From NCBI GenBank assembly GCA_963966185.1, contig CAWZYM010000396.1, forward strand, positions 493,501-557,500: a stretch of DNA of 64,000 bases, in the 5' to 3' direction. Below the pieces are notes generated by a model. The model was not told where the DNA came from, did not search any database, and saw only the letters and a program-made list of their open reading frames with translations. The stretch comes from Rhabditoides inermis. Lineage: Eukaryota > Nematoda > Chromadorea > Rhabditida > Rhabditidae. The position numbers were made by a program, and so were the translations under genes. Below are positions 1-12,500 of this stretch, one piece after another. Every line of letters starts with the position of its first letter. The first letter of the stretch is position 1.

Positions 1-1375
1 GAGCAGGAGTGGGAGGGACATGATGCGAGCCGTCGGTTCATCTGAATAATTCGGAGCCGGCCAGCGGCGACGACGCAAGAAAGAGGAGAGCCGCGAGAGT
101 TTCACACGAGAAAGTGGGAGAAGTCGCGCATCCTTCGGCCATTGTGCCAGCGAGAGAGAGAAGGGAGACGGGGACAGAAGCCGTCTCTCATAACAACACC
201 CATCAAACAAAGAAAGAGAAAGATTTTGCGGCGCGATTGGCTCGTTAGCTAGAGGAAACAAAACAGAATGAAACACACACTCACATCTCAAAGAGAATTA
301 CCCAAAGAGAGGGGAGAGAGAGAGCTCTCTCGCGGGATGGCAACTGTTTGTTGTGTGGGCCATCTTAGGGGTTTGGAGAAGAGAGTAGAGAGGTAGCAGG
401 AGAGGAGAAGGAGCCGTCCATATAAGAGCTGCTCCAAGAAATGCGATAGAGGGGAGGGGATGATTGGGGTGGAGTAACAATACAAGAGGATTTGTAATGG
501 AATACGCGCGCGCCTAGCACACCAGCCTCGAATGACGAAGAAAAACACATGCTTCTCTGCGCATAAAACGAGAGGAAAACTTCTCGAAAGAACAACATAC
601 ACTACAAATACCAATACATCGCATTCAACGCAAACAGCAGTGAACAGTAAACTTCATAGTGTTTTCGTTGTTTGATTACGACGTATAATAGACACTCTCG
701 ACTTCTTTTAAGAGGGTAGTAGGGATATGAGAAAAATGTGCGATGAGGATCATCCCAGATAAGCTCCTATATCGAAAAATAAATTGAAGTACCGGTAGAA
801 AATTACGTTCGAGCTAGCCACTGAGATATGTTACCGCAAAAATGTACCTGCGTGGTACAAATGTGAAAACAGATACTTGAGAAAAAAACTGTGAAAATTC
901 TACAACAATCAATAGGTGACGAGGGGTTTCGGGAAGAAAATCATGATGTTTGAGAATGGCGACATAACAGTGCTTTGCAGTCACACATAATGAGATAAAG
1001 CTGATGAAGTGATAAAACCCGAAGTTGATAAGAAGCATTCCTGCATAGTGGGAGCGTTCTATAATACAATCATTACGCCCACTACACAACAATCCAAATT
1101 AGGTCAACGAACAACGTTATTGTCCGCTTCGACTTTGAACTATTTATTTGATTTACACATATGCGTAACTTTGTTTGCTGACAAAAAAGTGGTTATGTGA
1201 AGCTTTGTTTGTTGAGAACAATGTAGGAAGTAGTCGCCATCAGAGATCACTTGTTCCACATCACCTAAACGCAATTCCCACATAAATAGTATTGCATATA
1301 GCGAGAAGAGCCCTCACCTTTCGACGCCAAACGGCAGCTCGCTGCTTTCGACGACAAGCAGCGGCTCGCGAATGT
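1..1375. other. intergenic, no supported gene
   Basis: GA-rich simple sequence dominates the first 450 bases; the rest is AT-rich. The short open frames here show no splice structure, codon bias or recognisable motif. I see no gene. It may hold the 3' flank of the secreted-protein gene that follows on the minus strand. Confidence 0.5.
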
Positions 1376-1742
1376 CTAGAAGAGACTGTTACGTGTATGG
1401 ATAAGCGTGGCAGTACCTGGGAAGAGCTGTCGGGTGGGGGTGAGTACCTGCGAGGGTGGGGTGGGATCGCGCGGCTGTCGATGTCCGGGAAGCACCGCGA
1501 ACACCTGCTGCGGACGCAGCGACACCACCCGCGGAGGCGACCGTGACAGCGCCAGCTCCAACTCCTCCCCGATCCTCCGCGAGGATCCCCTCTCCCGCGG
1601 CTCCACGCGAAACGCCGCGCCCTTGCGCAGAGACAGCGACACTGTGCAGAGTTCGTTGCGGTAAAACGAGGAGTGTACTACCTTTGCGTTCAGCTGCTAG
1701 GGCGACGGCGGCGGCAAGGCATAGCAGGGTGGCAGTGTGCAT
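1376..1742 (-). CDS. putative small secreted protein, two exons
   Basis: Exons 1742-1682 and 1641-1376 join in phase (donor GTAGTA at 1681, acceptor CACAG) to give about 108 aa. The N-terminus is a textbook signal peptide: Met, short polar stretch, then LLCLAAAVALAA. The mature part is basic and Arg/Pro-rich with RK and RR pairs (ERKVSLSLRK, SSRRIGEEL), which could be prohormone convertase sites, so a neuropeptide-like or secreted basic protein is possible. No family is recognised. Exon 2 also contains GTGTTC and GTACTC donor-like sites, so it may be further spliced. The segment is much GC-richer than its flanks, which fits coding sequence. Function unknown; a shadow frame runs on the opposite strand. 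Confidence 0.4.
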
Positions 1743-1759
1743 GCGGTAGGGACAGGGGC

Positions 1760-2354
1760 CGAGTGAGACGGCACATCACTTGGACTGATGCGCACCCGCC
1801 ACTGCTCTATTGTCTCGCACCCGCCGACCTTGCTCGCTCGCTGTCTTTTTACTAGTGTTGTCTTGAATTGTTCCAATAGGCGATCGCTTCGTCATCGTCA
1901 GCTGACCAGCAAAACATTCGCACATTCTGGGTGGTACTTCATTTCTAAGGCGCTGCGATTCGACAGATTAAACCACTATGAGTGAGATACATTCCTCGTT
2001 GCAGATATTTATTGTAGAGCTTCACGTTGCCTATAAAAACGGCCACAAAAATCATAAAATGAGTATTTCCTTCTTGGAAGGATCATTCGTATTTAGACGT
2101 GACGCGATTAATACGCAATATAAATATATTTCAATTCTGATCTAACCATCGAACACTTTATTGCGATTCGATGCGGGGGCGGGAGGAGACAATTGATATA
2201 CACTGTGAACAAGCTCAAAACATATCACACAGACACACTGACACACATACAAACTCTCTCGGGCAACACACTCGATCCTCCTGCTCCTGCTCCTGCTCCC
2301 TCTACTCCTCCTCCTCTTTCTCTCTCTCTATCTGCTCCTCTATCTTCTGCTGCT
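1760..2354. other. intergenic plus 3' UTR of neuropeptide gene
   Basis: AT-rich sequence up to about 2,160, then CA and CT/TCC microsatellite tracts (2,220-2,350). The tracts lie immediately downstream of the stop codon of the minus-strand neuropeptide gene and so may belong to its 3' UTR. No gene seen. Confidence 0.4.
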
Positions 2355-2717
2355 CTACTTTCCAGGCCCGGCGAAGCTGGAGAATTTGCTGGCCTGTAAT
2401 GAGGGTTATCGTAGATGTGCGGGGGAGGCGCGTCCATAAATGAGAGGGGAATATGCGGCTACCTGCTGTTTGGCGAATATGATGTCGGATAGATCGCAGC
2501 CTTGCGAGAGACCGGCGTTGATGAGACAGCTGCGACTCCGTTTCGCGGGCGCCATCCTACAAAGGGATGATGAGGGGAGAGGGGGGGGGGTGACCCACTC
2601 GTAGATGGGCTGTCGACGGAAGAGCGCTCGAAGCAGCCTCGACTCGTCCTCCTCCTCACACTGCACTGCCACGCACAGCACAGCCAGCACGAAGAGAGCG
2701 AGTTGCAGCGGCGACAT
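2355..2717 (-). CDS. calcitonin/DH31-type neuropeptide precursor
   Basis: Three exons, 2717-2599, 2556-2463 and 2393-2355, join in frame to encode an 83-aa precursor. Residues 1-20 are a signal peptide (LALFVLAVLCVAVQC core). An acidic spacer with RR follows, then a PAKR dibasic site, then the peptide: SRSCLINAGLSQGC with two Cys that can form an N-terminal disulfide loop, then DLSDIIFAKQQ, ASKFSSFAGP, and Gly-Lys-stop. Cleavage and amidation would leave a C-terminal Pro-amide. That C-terminus and the GLSQG segment match the DH31/calcitonin superfamily, whose members end in GP-NH2 or P-NH2; DH31 itself has a GLSRG-like start. Such peptides act on family B GPCRs after secretion. The reading frame crosses both introns cleanly and the dibasic and amidation sites fall exactly where expected. 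The exact orthologue is inferred, not searched. Confidence 0.82.
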
Positions 2718-2759
2718 GGGGTACCTGAGAGTGAGAAGCACAGGTGAGCTGAGAGGGGA

Positions 2760-3957
2760 GGGACGCTATCACTCCGCCGGGACTCATTACGCCACACAAG
2801 TACACCGACAATCAGAGACATCCTCAGGGACACACACACACAGACACGCGAATCACAAGAATAGTCGAGGAGGCGATGCCTGTGCGAAGGCAGGCGGGTG
2901 GAGTGAATGGGTGGTGTTGCGAGGATGTGGACGGAGGGATCGGAATAGATGAATGTGGGCGGAAGACACTCTCCTAATGTGGCCGACACGGCAACAATGC
3001 ACAATGCAACGCCGTCGACGACACAGCCATTACACGATTGCTCGTTGTGAGCCGGCGTGGTATGACGAGGCTCGAATCGCCCGCCCTCCATCCCTCCACG
3101 CCTGCACACAGAAGCAGGAGGAGGAACACTGTCGGCCCAAGCAACCATTCGCGAGAGAGACACACACACCACGCCACGCATAAATCTCCATTCCTGCATA
3201 TATGCTATAATCAACAGCCGCCTCATGTCAGAAAATATATGGCGCAAAAAGAGCAGAATAATAAAATACGACGGAGACGGCGGGAGAGAGAAAGAGAGAC
3301 TCGCGCGTACGTATCTTATCAAGTAAATGGCCCGAAACACCGTATCCATAGTAGTGTCTGGGGGAGGGGGAGTGAAGTGAGGACGTGCTCTGGATGAGCG
3401 GTAGACGTGACAGATGAAAGCAACACGTGTTGCCGAGAAGCAATTGCAGACGGTGTGGTGTCACAGGGTTTGATGCGAATAGAGGAGGCGGTAGTGTTTT
3501 GTAGCGGGGGTTGGCGGGTGCTTGCTTATGCATCTTCAGTCGGTCTGGTGCCTCTTCGCTCGCGCACGCATCCGTTCTACCCTTTCCCCCTCTGTCACTC
3601 ATCCCCTCTACTTGTTCACACCCACCGAGCCACTCGCGCAACGCCGTCACAATCCCCCTCACTCATTCCGTCGTCACAACACACAACCACACACAGAGAG
3701 TTGTTTATTCACCCCGACCAGCATACAAAGCGCGTGAAAGAAAACAAGTATGTACAATTCTGTACTGAAACAAAATTTAACTATAAGATTTAAGAATCGC
3801 AGGGATGCAAGATGCAATAACACCAAACAATTCAATGTAAGTTAAGGGTAAAATAGTAATAGACATCGGTAGAGTGCACAATCACAGAGAGAGGGCGCTA
3901 CAAGAGTGCTAGATCACCTCGTTGGGAAGCAATAGGAGAAGGGGAGGGAGAAGGGGT
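2760..3957. other. intergenic, GA/CA-rich, no supported gene
   Basis: Upstream region of the neuropeptide gene. Several long open frames on both strands here are low-complexity and lack exon signals. An AT-rich stretch at 3,730-3,860 is probably the 3' flank of the SRP receptor gene. No gene called. Confidence 0.45.
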
Positions 3958-5229
3958 CTAATGGGAGAGGGCAGAGCGCAGCGATTCCAGCCCGTCCTTA
4001 TCCACAGCATTGCACTCCACGAACCTGGAAGACATGCGTCAGATCAAAAAGACACATATAACCGGACATTATCAGGTCACTTGAAAGGATAACTGACCGG
4101 ACGGGCGCGGAGAGCTCGCTCCACTGGAAGTCCTTGCCGCTCTCCGACAGAGTGTTCCTGGAGGCGCTGCCGTCCGTCGATGTGAGTGCGGCCGAGCGAG
4201 ACTGGTTGATCAGACCCAGCTCCTTCTCCAGAGAAGACTCGATCACCTAGGTCGACACGTGAGAGTGAGAGCCGAGGGAGATGCGTACCTGGGGGCTCTT
4301 GGCGAGCGAGAGGTCCTGCTTGCTGCACGCCGCAATGATCGGCACACGTCCCGCCGTCTCCAGAGCAACCTAGACAAAACAATATTAGTGCCTCACTTTG
4401 CTAGTGACATTAATCAAATATCAGTTTAGGACCACTCACGTCGTACAGGAACTCGGCGACGTCACGGGCGCGCTTGCCGAATGAGCTCGAGTCGACGACA
4501 AATACGATCGAGCGGAGAGAATTGCGTTCCTATAAATAGATATATACAGTCAGCTACCAAAAAAACCATAGGGAAACACGAGAACATGATGAATGTGCAC
4601 TTGTGAGAGCCACGTGGGAATACGCGGCATAATTAGCCAGTCACCCGAGGAAACGGAACCATTGTCGCTTCGAGCTTCGACGGAACATGTGTATTTGCGG
4701 CTATGATAACTGGGGAAAGGTCGCCATGTGATGCACTCACGTCTCCGAGCCACTTGGCGATGAGCTGCTTGCGAAGGCGCTCGGCTCCCGGGAAGTCGAC
4801 GACGCGCAGTTCCGAGCCGCCCATCTTCACTCCCTCCGCCACATTTTCCGACAGAGACGTGTACGTGGTCACGTCAGCGTCTAAAACGGCATCGGTGCGA
4901 AATGACACAATGACAGCGACAAAGTATCCCATCGGTAAAGGTAAACAATCAACATTAAAAAATGTAAATGAGTAACTCACTCTTGTTGATCAGCTTGGAG
5001 AAGACGTGCGTCTTTCCAGAGTCGGACAGACCGACGATCAGTACCGTGTTCTTGGGCTGAAACAAATACATTCATAGTAACGATGGATCAATGAGCAATG
5101 CGTACATTCATAGTAACGATAGATCAATGAGCATACCTTGCCGAACAGACGGCGGGCGATGATGACAATGGTGAGAAGGACGACGAGGACAGCGGCTGCG
5201 ACACTCAACAGCGTGGGATCCACCTCCAT
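3958..5229 (-). CDS. SRPRB: signal recognition particle receptor subunit beta
   Basis: Seven exons (5229-5137, 5056-4981, 4880-4741, 4529-4440, 4369-4289, 4246-4098, 4024-3958) give a 231-aa protein, close to the usual SRPRB length. Residues about 8-26 form a single transmembrane anchor (VAAAVLVVLLTIVIIA). The small GTPase domain follows: P-loop GLSDSGKT at the start of exon 2, TTYTS switch I, DFPG (G3) in exon 3, and CSKQD (G4, normally NKxD-like) in exon 5. SRPRB anchors the alpha subunit to the ER membrane during co-translational targeting. The start was chosen because ATG follows a TTTGCTCAG acceptor-like site, as expected for trans-splicing. All exon phases agree and there is no frame break. 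It lies 215 bases upstream of the mrpl-33-like gene stop, on the same strand. Confidence 0.92.
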
Positions 5230-5443
5230 CTGAGCAAAGCATAACATTCATGAAAACCAACAAGTGTAATAATAATAGTCAGATATAGCTCGGATCTATG
5301 AGAACCGGTGAAGAAAACAGCTGATAAACACAACGCTCTTAAATCGACATTTGTTTATGGACATAAGACGTAACAAAACGAACAAATAACAGATCTAGCT
5401 AATCTAATAGAACTATGTACTGAAGATCATGGTGTGGTAGTGG

Positions 5444-5819
5444 TTAGTTCTGGATATTGTACATTTGCTTGACGCGCTTGGTCAACTCCGACTTTCCCTT
5501 GATGCGTTTCGACTCCTCGAACAACACCTCGCGGCCGACTGAATAGGTCAATATACGTTATATTATACACAGAATGATTGTGCAGTGAACATTATGTACA
5601 ATGCCAAAAAGTCATAACTCACGGGCAGGATCGAAGAAAATACCGGCGAACTTGTCGGCGGCGCGCTCACGCACCCACACGCGAGTGGAGCCCGTGATCA
5701 CGCTGGCCAGCTGCACAATCACATACCTAAATAACAGTTGTATTCATACTTTTAAAAAAATCACATGAAACAACAATAATATTCAAAAAGATATTCACTC
5801 ACTTTGATTTAGCTCCCAT
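5444..5819 (-). CDS. mrpl-33: mitochondrial ribosomal protein L33-like
   Basis: Exons 5819-5803, 5726-5623 and 5538-5444 encode a 71-aa basic protein. After the short MGAKSK start it reads YVIVQLASVITGSTRVWVR, then FFDPALGREVLFEESKRIKG. This fits the bL33 pattern: a beta strand with a VxL/VxM motif, an SxxGT/S-like turn, then YDP..VLFVE.KKIR in the human protein. It has no long presequence, as in many MRPL33 proteins. It would sit in the mitoribosomal large subunit near the exit site. The tiny 17-nt first exon is supported by a clean GTGAGT donor and the TTTAG acceptor that restores frame. Identification rests on motif memory, not a search. Confidence 0.72.
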
Positions 5820-5849
5820 AGTGCAGTGGCACTTGCAAGCCTGAAGATG

Positions 5850-6594
5850 AAAACTTTAGAATCCAGTAAGCGACATGATAGAATATGGAACACAAACAAA
5901 AAAACACACAAATAATAAACAAAACAAAACAACAGAAAATAAAACTAATGACGTCGTTCGTTCCGCATATAGTTGCGTGTCAGTTGACGAATATCTGTGA
6001 GTTATTATTTTTAGCGGCTCACTAAAGTGCGTGACTGCAATACATCACAGAACCGGACTTTATATTACACCAAATAGCGGTATGAAACAATCCGCAATAT
6101 TTTTTATAACTATTATTCTTTAATTTTATATTGTTTTAATTAAGTGATATATTCAAAACCTTTTAAAAATAGGTTCTAAATCAACTACATATTCAGATGT
6201 GAACTGTTTATCAAATATCTCTTTCTATGTGCAGCTAGTTTTACTCCGTGATTATAAATGGAAAAATAAATGGAACACTTTGAATTCGCATTTAAACAAT
6301 TTATCTGTATGTTATAATAATCTCGAATACACACATAAGTCGAATAGAAGAGAATACTTGCTGTGAAAGGAATCGCTAAGTAGGCACAGCAGCACATTCA
6401 AACACAACGGAGGAAAACTCAAGGGAAAACGTCTACAAGCATTTTCTATGTATGACCTCTGTTTTACTCCATACAAGTAAATGAATAAATCTAAGCACAT
6501 TTAAACCAGCAGCACGGTAACATAAATATATAGCTGCAAAACAGAATAGAGAGATGCGGGGAGAACTTGTAGGCGGGGTTCGGATGGGCGTTGC
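5850..6594. other. AT-rich intergenic, lea gene 3' flank
   Basis: Strongly AT-rich spacer between the start of the mrpl-33-like gene and the end of the LEA gene. It probably contains the LEA 3' UTR. No open frame here looks coding. Confidence 0.5.
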
Positions 6595-9500
6595 TTACAA
6601 GATGGTGCACTTCCTCTTGGGCGCGTCCGAGCCGTTACGGGTCGATCGAAGAGTGTCCGAGCGGCCAGCGGGCTGGAACGTATTCTCATGAGTTGCATTT
6701 AATGACAGATTCAACACAATCAAAATGGACGTACCGCGGGAGAGGACTCGTGCACGGTTTTCTTGACGTCAGTGGCAGCGCTCGACAACTGTAAAACACC
6801 ATTCATATCTACTTCCCCACTCTTCTCCCTACCTTCTCGGCGGCCTTGTCAGCAGTGGATGAGACAGCTGCGGCGGTCGACTTGGCTCCGTCCGACACAG
6901 CCTCGGAGGTCGACGACTAGATAGAGCGATGAGATGAGCAGGGACGCCTTCTCACTCACCACAGCTCCCTTGGTGGCATCGACCACGCTGCTAGCAGTGG
7001 TGGCGACGGTATCGGCGGCCGACGAGGCGGCGCTCTTGGTCGCGTCCACGGCTCCAGACACGGCGTTCGTCACAGCCTCGGTCGTCGAGTTCTGCGATGT
7101 GTGAAACACTAGAGTAGGGCATTCACTCACCACCGCGTTCTTGGTGGCATCGTAGGCATCGTTGGCAGTGTTCGACACAACCTCGGCGGTAGAGTTCTGA
7201 ATATGAAATACACATGCAAACCTGACATGGGTATAACATATATTTTAAAAAAAACCTACCACGACGTTCTTGGTAGCGTCGTAGGCGCTTTGAGCGGTGG
7301 TTGTAACGGTCTCGCCGGCAGACGACTGTAAACGAAAAAGTAATAATTCTATTCATGCTATTTTCACAAGCACATATCAAACACACATCTATTTATTAAT
7401 CACTAAAAACATGACTCACCGCCGCCGTCTTGGTAGCGTCGTAGGCATTGTGAGCAGTGGTGGAGACGGTCTCGCCGGCAGAAGACTGCAAACGGAAGCG
7501 AATGAATACATCTAGTCGTGAATACTTCTATTCATACAACCATTTATTAACCACTGAAAACAAGACTCACCACCGCGGTCTTGGTAGCGTCATAGGCATC
7601 GTGGGCAGTGGTGGAGACGGCCTCGGCGGTAGACGACTGAAGTGTACAGCTCAAATCCAATTCCATCCCAACTGACTCACCACAGCGTTCTTGGTGGCAT
7701 CATAGGCGTTTCCAGCGGCATCCTTAGCGTCACCCGCGACCTCCGCCGCCTTGTCGTACGCAGCATTCTACACATCAAATGTATGAAAAACTAAGCAGGT
7801 TGGAGTTGAACTCACGGCTCCATCCTTGACGGAGTCGACGGCATGTCCAGCGGTATCCTTGGCAGAGTCGTACGCATCTCCAGCGGCCTTCTTGGCGTCG
7901 CCAGCCATCTCAGCAGCCTTGTCGTACGCAACATTCTGAACATACGTGTGTAATTATATCATACTATCAATTTTGCGTCTCCACAACTCACGGCTCCATC
8001 CTTGGCCGAGTCGACAGCGTGTCCGGCGGTATCCTTGGCAGAGTCATAGGCGTCTCCGGCAGCCTTCTTGGCATCCCCAGCCAACTCCGAGGCCTTGTCA
8101 GTGGCAGAGTTCTGAAACACAAGTTGCAATGAAACATACTATATCAACAAAACAAAACGGCACTCACCGCTCCATCCTTGACAGCATCAGCAGCGTTTCC
8201 GGCGGCATCCTTGGCCGAGTCGTAGGCGTTGCCTGCAGCGTCCTTTGTATCGTGGGCTAGCTCCGAAGCCTTGTCTCCCACAGCAGACTGAAACTCACAA
8301 CTCACACATACCGTAGTCTAAATCAATAACTCACGGCTCCATCCTTGGCCGAGTCGACAGCGTGTCCGGCAGTGTCCTTGGCGGAGTCGTAGGCATCTCC
8401 GGCCGCCTTAGTGGCGTTACCAGCCCACTCGGAAGCCTTATCAGCAGCAGAGTTCTAAAAATATAAGTTTCTATCTAACACTGTGACCGGGTTGGCCTAA
8501 TGGTTGGCAAATCATCCTACGTCAGCGATAGCTTTTCGATCTACATCAATTGCAGCTCGAACACTGTGCTCGAAATGACTGGAGATTAGATTACTTGTTT
8601 TTCATGATACTGCAGCCAGCTAATTCCCCGTCTTGCTTTGATCTACAACCCCCTCTTTTGATTCTCCAAGCGTTGTTATTGCAAATACCACCAAAAATGA
8701 GTCGCGTGAGCTCCTTTACATACTACGGTCGCAGACTTTCGAGTTCTTTTACTTTTACCACATCTTCACATTTGGAATAGGTTACTTCGCGATGTTCACG
8801 CACTCAATCAAGAGCAGCCATGTTCCAGTCAATGCCTCATATGACAAAACAAAATCAGAAAAAAAAACACTCACCGCTCCATCCTTGACAGCATCAACAG
8901 CGTTTCCGGCGGCATCCTTGGCCGAGTCGTAGGCGTTGCCTGCAGCGTCCTTTGTATCGTGGGCTAGCTCCGAAGCCTTGTCTCCCACAGCAGACTGAAA
9001 CTCACAACTCACTCATACCATAGTCTAAATTAATCACTCACGGTTCCATCCTTGGCCGAGTCGACAGCGTGTCCGGCAGTGTCCTTGGCGGAGTCGTAGG
9101 CATCTCCGGCCGCCTTAGTGGCGTCACCAGCCCACTCGGAAGCCTTATCAGCAGCAGAGTTCTAAAAACATGAGTTTCTATCTAACACTGTGACCGGGTT
9201 GGCCTTATGGTTGGCAAATCATCCTACGTCAGCGATAGCTTTTCGATCTACATCAATTGCAGCTCGAACACTGTGCTCGAAATGACTGGAGATTAGATTA
9301 CTTGTTTTTCATGATACTGCAGCCAGCTAATTCCCCGTCTTGCTTTGATCTACAACCCCCTCTTTTGATTCTCCAAGCGTTGTTATTGCAAATACCACCA
9401 AAAATGAGTCGCGTGAGCTCCTTTACATACTACGGTCGCAGACTTTCGAGTTCTTTTACTTTTACCACATCTTCACATTTGGAATAGGTTACTTCGCGAT

Positions 9501-12500
9501 GTTCACGCACTCAATCAAGAGCAGCCATGTTCCAGTCAATGCCTCATATGACAAAACAAAATCAGAAAAAAAACACTCACCGCTCCATCCTTGACAGCAT
9601 CAGCAGCGTTTCCGGCGGCATCCTTGGCCGAGTCGTAGGCGTTGCCTGCAGCGTCCTTTGTATCGTGGGCTAGCTCCGAAGCCTTGTCTCCCACAGCAGA
9701 CTGAAACTCACAACTCACTCATACCATAGTCTAAATTAATCACTCACGGTTCCATCCTTGGCCGAGTCGACAGCGTGTCCGGCAGTGTCCTTGGCGGAGT
9801 CGTAGGCATCTCCGGCCGCCTTAGTGGCGTCACCAGCCCACTCGGAAGCCTTATCAGCAGCAGAGTTCTAAAAACATGAGTTTCTATCTAACACTGTGAC
9901 CGGGTTGGCCTTATGGTTGGCAAATCATCCTACGTCAGCGATAGCTTTTCGATCTACATCAATTGCAGCTCGAACACTGTGCTCGAAATGACTGGAGATT
10001 AGATTACTTGTTTTTCATGATACTGCAGCCAGCTAATTCCCCGTCTTGCTTTGATCTACAACCCCCTCTTTTGATTCTCCAAGCGTTGTTATTGCAAATA
10101 CCACCAAAAATGAGTCGCGTGAGCTCCTTTACATACTACGGTCGCAGACTTTCGAGTTCTTTTACTTTTACCACATCTTCACATTTGGAATAGGTTACTT
10201 CGCGATGTTCACGCACTCAATCAAGAGCAGCCATGTTCCAGTCAATGCCTCATATGACAAAACAAAATCAGAAAAAAAACACTCACCGCTCCATCCTTGA
10301 CAGCATCAGCAGCGTTTCCGGCGGCATCCTTGGCCGAGTCGTAGGCGTTGCCTGCAGCGTCCTTTGTATCGTGGGCTAGCTCCGAAGCCTTGTCTCCCAC
10401 AGCAGACTGAAACTCACAACTCACTCATACCATAATCTAAATTAATCACTCACGGCTCCATCCTTGGCCGAGTCGACAGCGTGTCCGGCAGTGTTCTTGG
10501 CGGAGTCGTAGGCATCTCCGGCCGCCTTAGTGGCGTCACCAGCCCACTCGGAAGCCTTATCAGCAGCAGAGTTCTGAACATACCCGTTACTATTTGACAT
10601 TAGATCCGAGTTAATGATAACTCACGGCTCCATCCTTGGCCGAGTCGTAGGCGTCTCCGGCAGCCTTCTGGGCGTCGTTAGCCCATTCAGAAGTCTTGTC
10701 GCTCACAGAATTCTGGAACAAATGATAACAATATAAAATTTTATCCTAACACAAAACAGACTAACCGCGGCGTCCTTGGCTCCGTCGGCGAGGTCGGAGG
10801 CCTTTCCGGAGACGGCGTCATATGCAGAGTTCTAAAGTGCTAATGTTGATCTATCAACTCATTCTGTACTCACGGCTCCATCCTTAGCGGAGTCCACAGC
10901 GTTGCCAGCCGCGTCCTTGGCGTCTCCAGCCAGCTCGGAAGCATTGTCGTAGGCAGAGTTCTGAAGATCAATTGCAATTCCATCTCCCTCTCTCTCCACT
11001 CCATCCCACTCACCGCTCCATCCTTGACTGAGTCGGTCGCGTCTCCGGCCGCCTTCTTCGCGTCGCCAGCCAGATCCGACGCCTTGTCGTAGGCCGCGTT
11101 CTGTATTGCACATATTTATATGATACCAATAAACCGCCACTACTCACAGCCCCGTCCTTGGCATAGTCGACGGCGTTTCCGGCGGCGTCCTTGGCGTCGT
11201 GGGCGAGGTCGGAAGCCTTGTCGCCAACCGACTTCTGCAACAATAGGTTGTCACTGAATGAGATAAGTCTGTCTGACCGCTCCGTCGGCGACCGAATCGG
11301 CCGCGCCTCCGACCGCGTGCTTGGCCGAGTCGTAGGCGTTGCCGGCCGCATCTGAAGCGTCTCCCGCCAGCTCTGACGCCTTGTCGCCAGCCGACTTCTG
11401 AATCACGCAAATATGAAAGAATTCAAATGCGGAAAAAGAGGAATGACTCACGGCTCCATCGGCGACGGTATCGGCGGCGTCTCCGAGGGCGTCCTTGGTT
11501 CCGTGCGCGGCGTCGGACACTGTTCCGCCGACGGCCTTCTGCAATGGAAGGAGGGATGAGGGAAGAGTACAGACCACACTCACTCCGGCGTCCTTCACAG
11601 AGTCGACAGCATAGTCGGCCGCGTCCACAACGTGGTCAGACGCAGTCTTCTGAACACTCATTCATAAATTCCAATTTGATAGATGTCCGACCCACCGCAG
11701 CATCGGTGACAGAGTCGACGGCGGAAGTGAGCGAGTTCTTGAAAGCGTCCTGAAATCGAAACATTTGTTTTCCAAAATCGTTGATTTTGTGGTGCAGTGC
11801 AAATGTGTGTGTATGTGAAAGAGAGAGAGATACGATCGAGGAGAAAGGAGAGAAGAGGCAGCTGCGACTGGGCTGTTCTCTGCTACCGCAAGTGCACCCA
11901 GTCATAAGACATAATTATTGACATCGCAATGAGTGAGAGTGACCGACGATCACACATCCTATGACTCAGAAATGAGAGTTGGCGGCCGGCCGAAAACCAC
12001 TCTCACCATCTTGTCTTCAGCCGCACTGCTCTCTTCAACTGTCTCGGAGGTTGAGTCCTGAAATAGGGGAATCTGATATTTAATATGCACTATCCAGTGA
12101 GTGTGAGTCCGCATCCCACACATCAAAAAGGTTGAAGCGCAAAGATCAATAGCGTATTATGACACATCGATTATAGGTATCGCAATCACCGATCGGAAAG
12201 GGAGATAGACAGAAAAATGAAACAGTAATTTGATGAAAAGGAGTCATATTAGGGGTGATTGGAGTGAGAGGAAGATAGTGCTAGAGAGTAAAGGGGAGTG
12301 AGAGTAAAGGAGAGAGAAGAGAGAGAAGAAAGAGAAGAAAGAAAGAGAGAGAGAGAGTTAGAGAGATCAGGGAGAGTGTGGCGAATGTGGCGACTCGGAA
12401 TGTTTCAACTCGACCTGTGTAGCACACAATAACAACATTCACAGGTGAACAAATAAACATCGCTCGTGTTTCATTGAGACTTGAGACCATCAAGACGGAG

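Noticed and set aside
8550..10193. Three identical 76-codon plus-strand ORFs as small genes
   Set aside because: They lie in LEA introns within the 706-bp tandem unit and their identity follows from the duplication.
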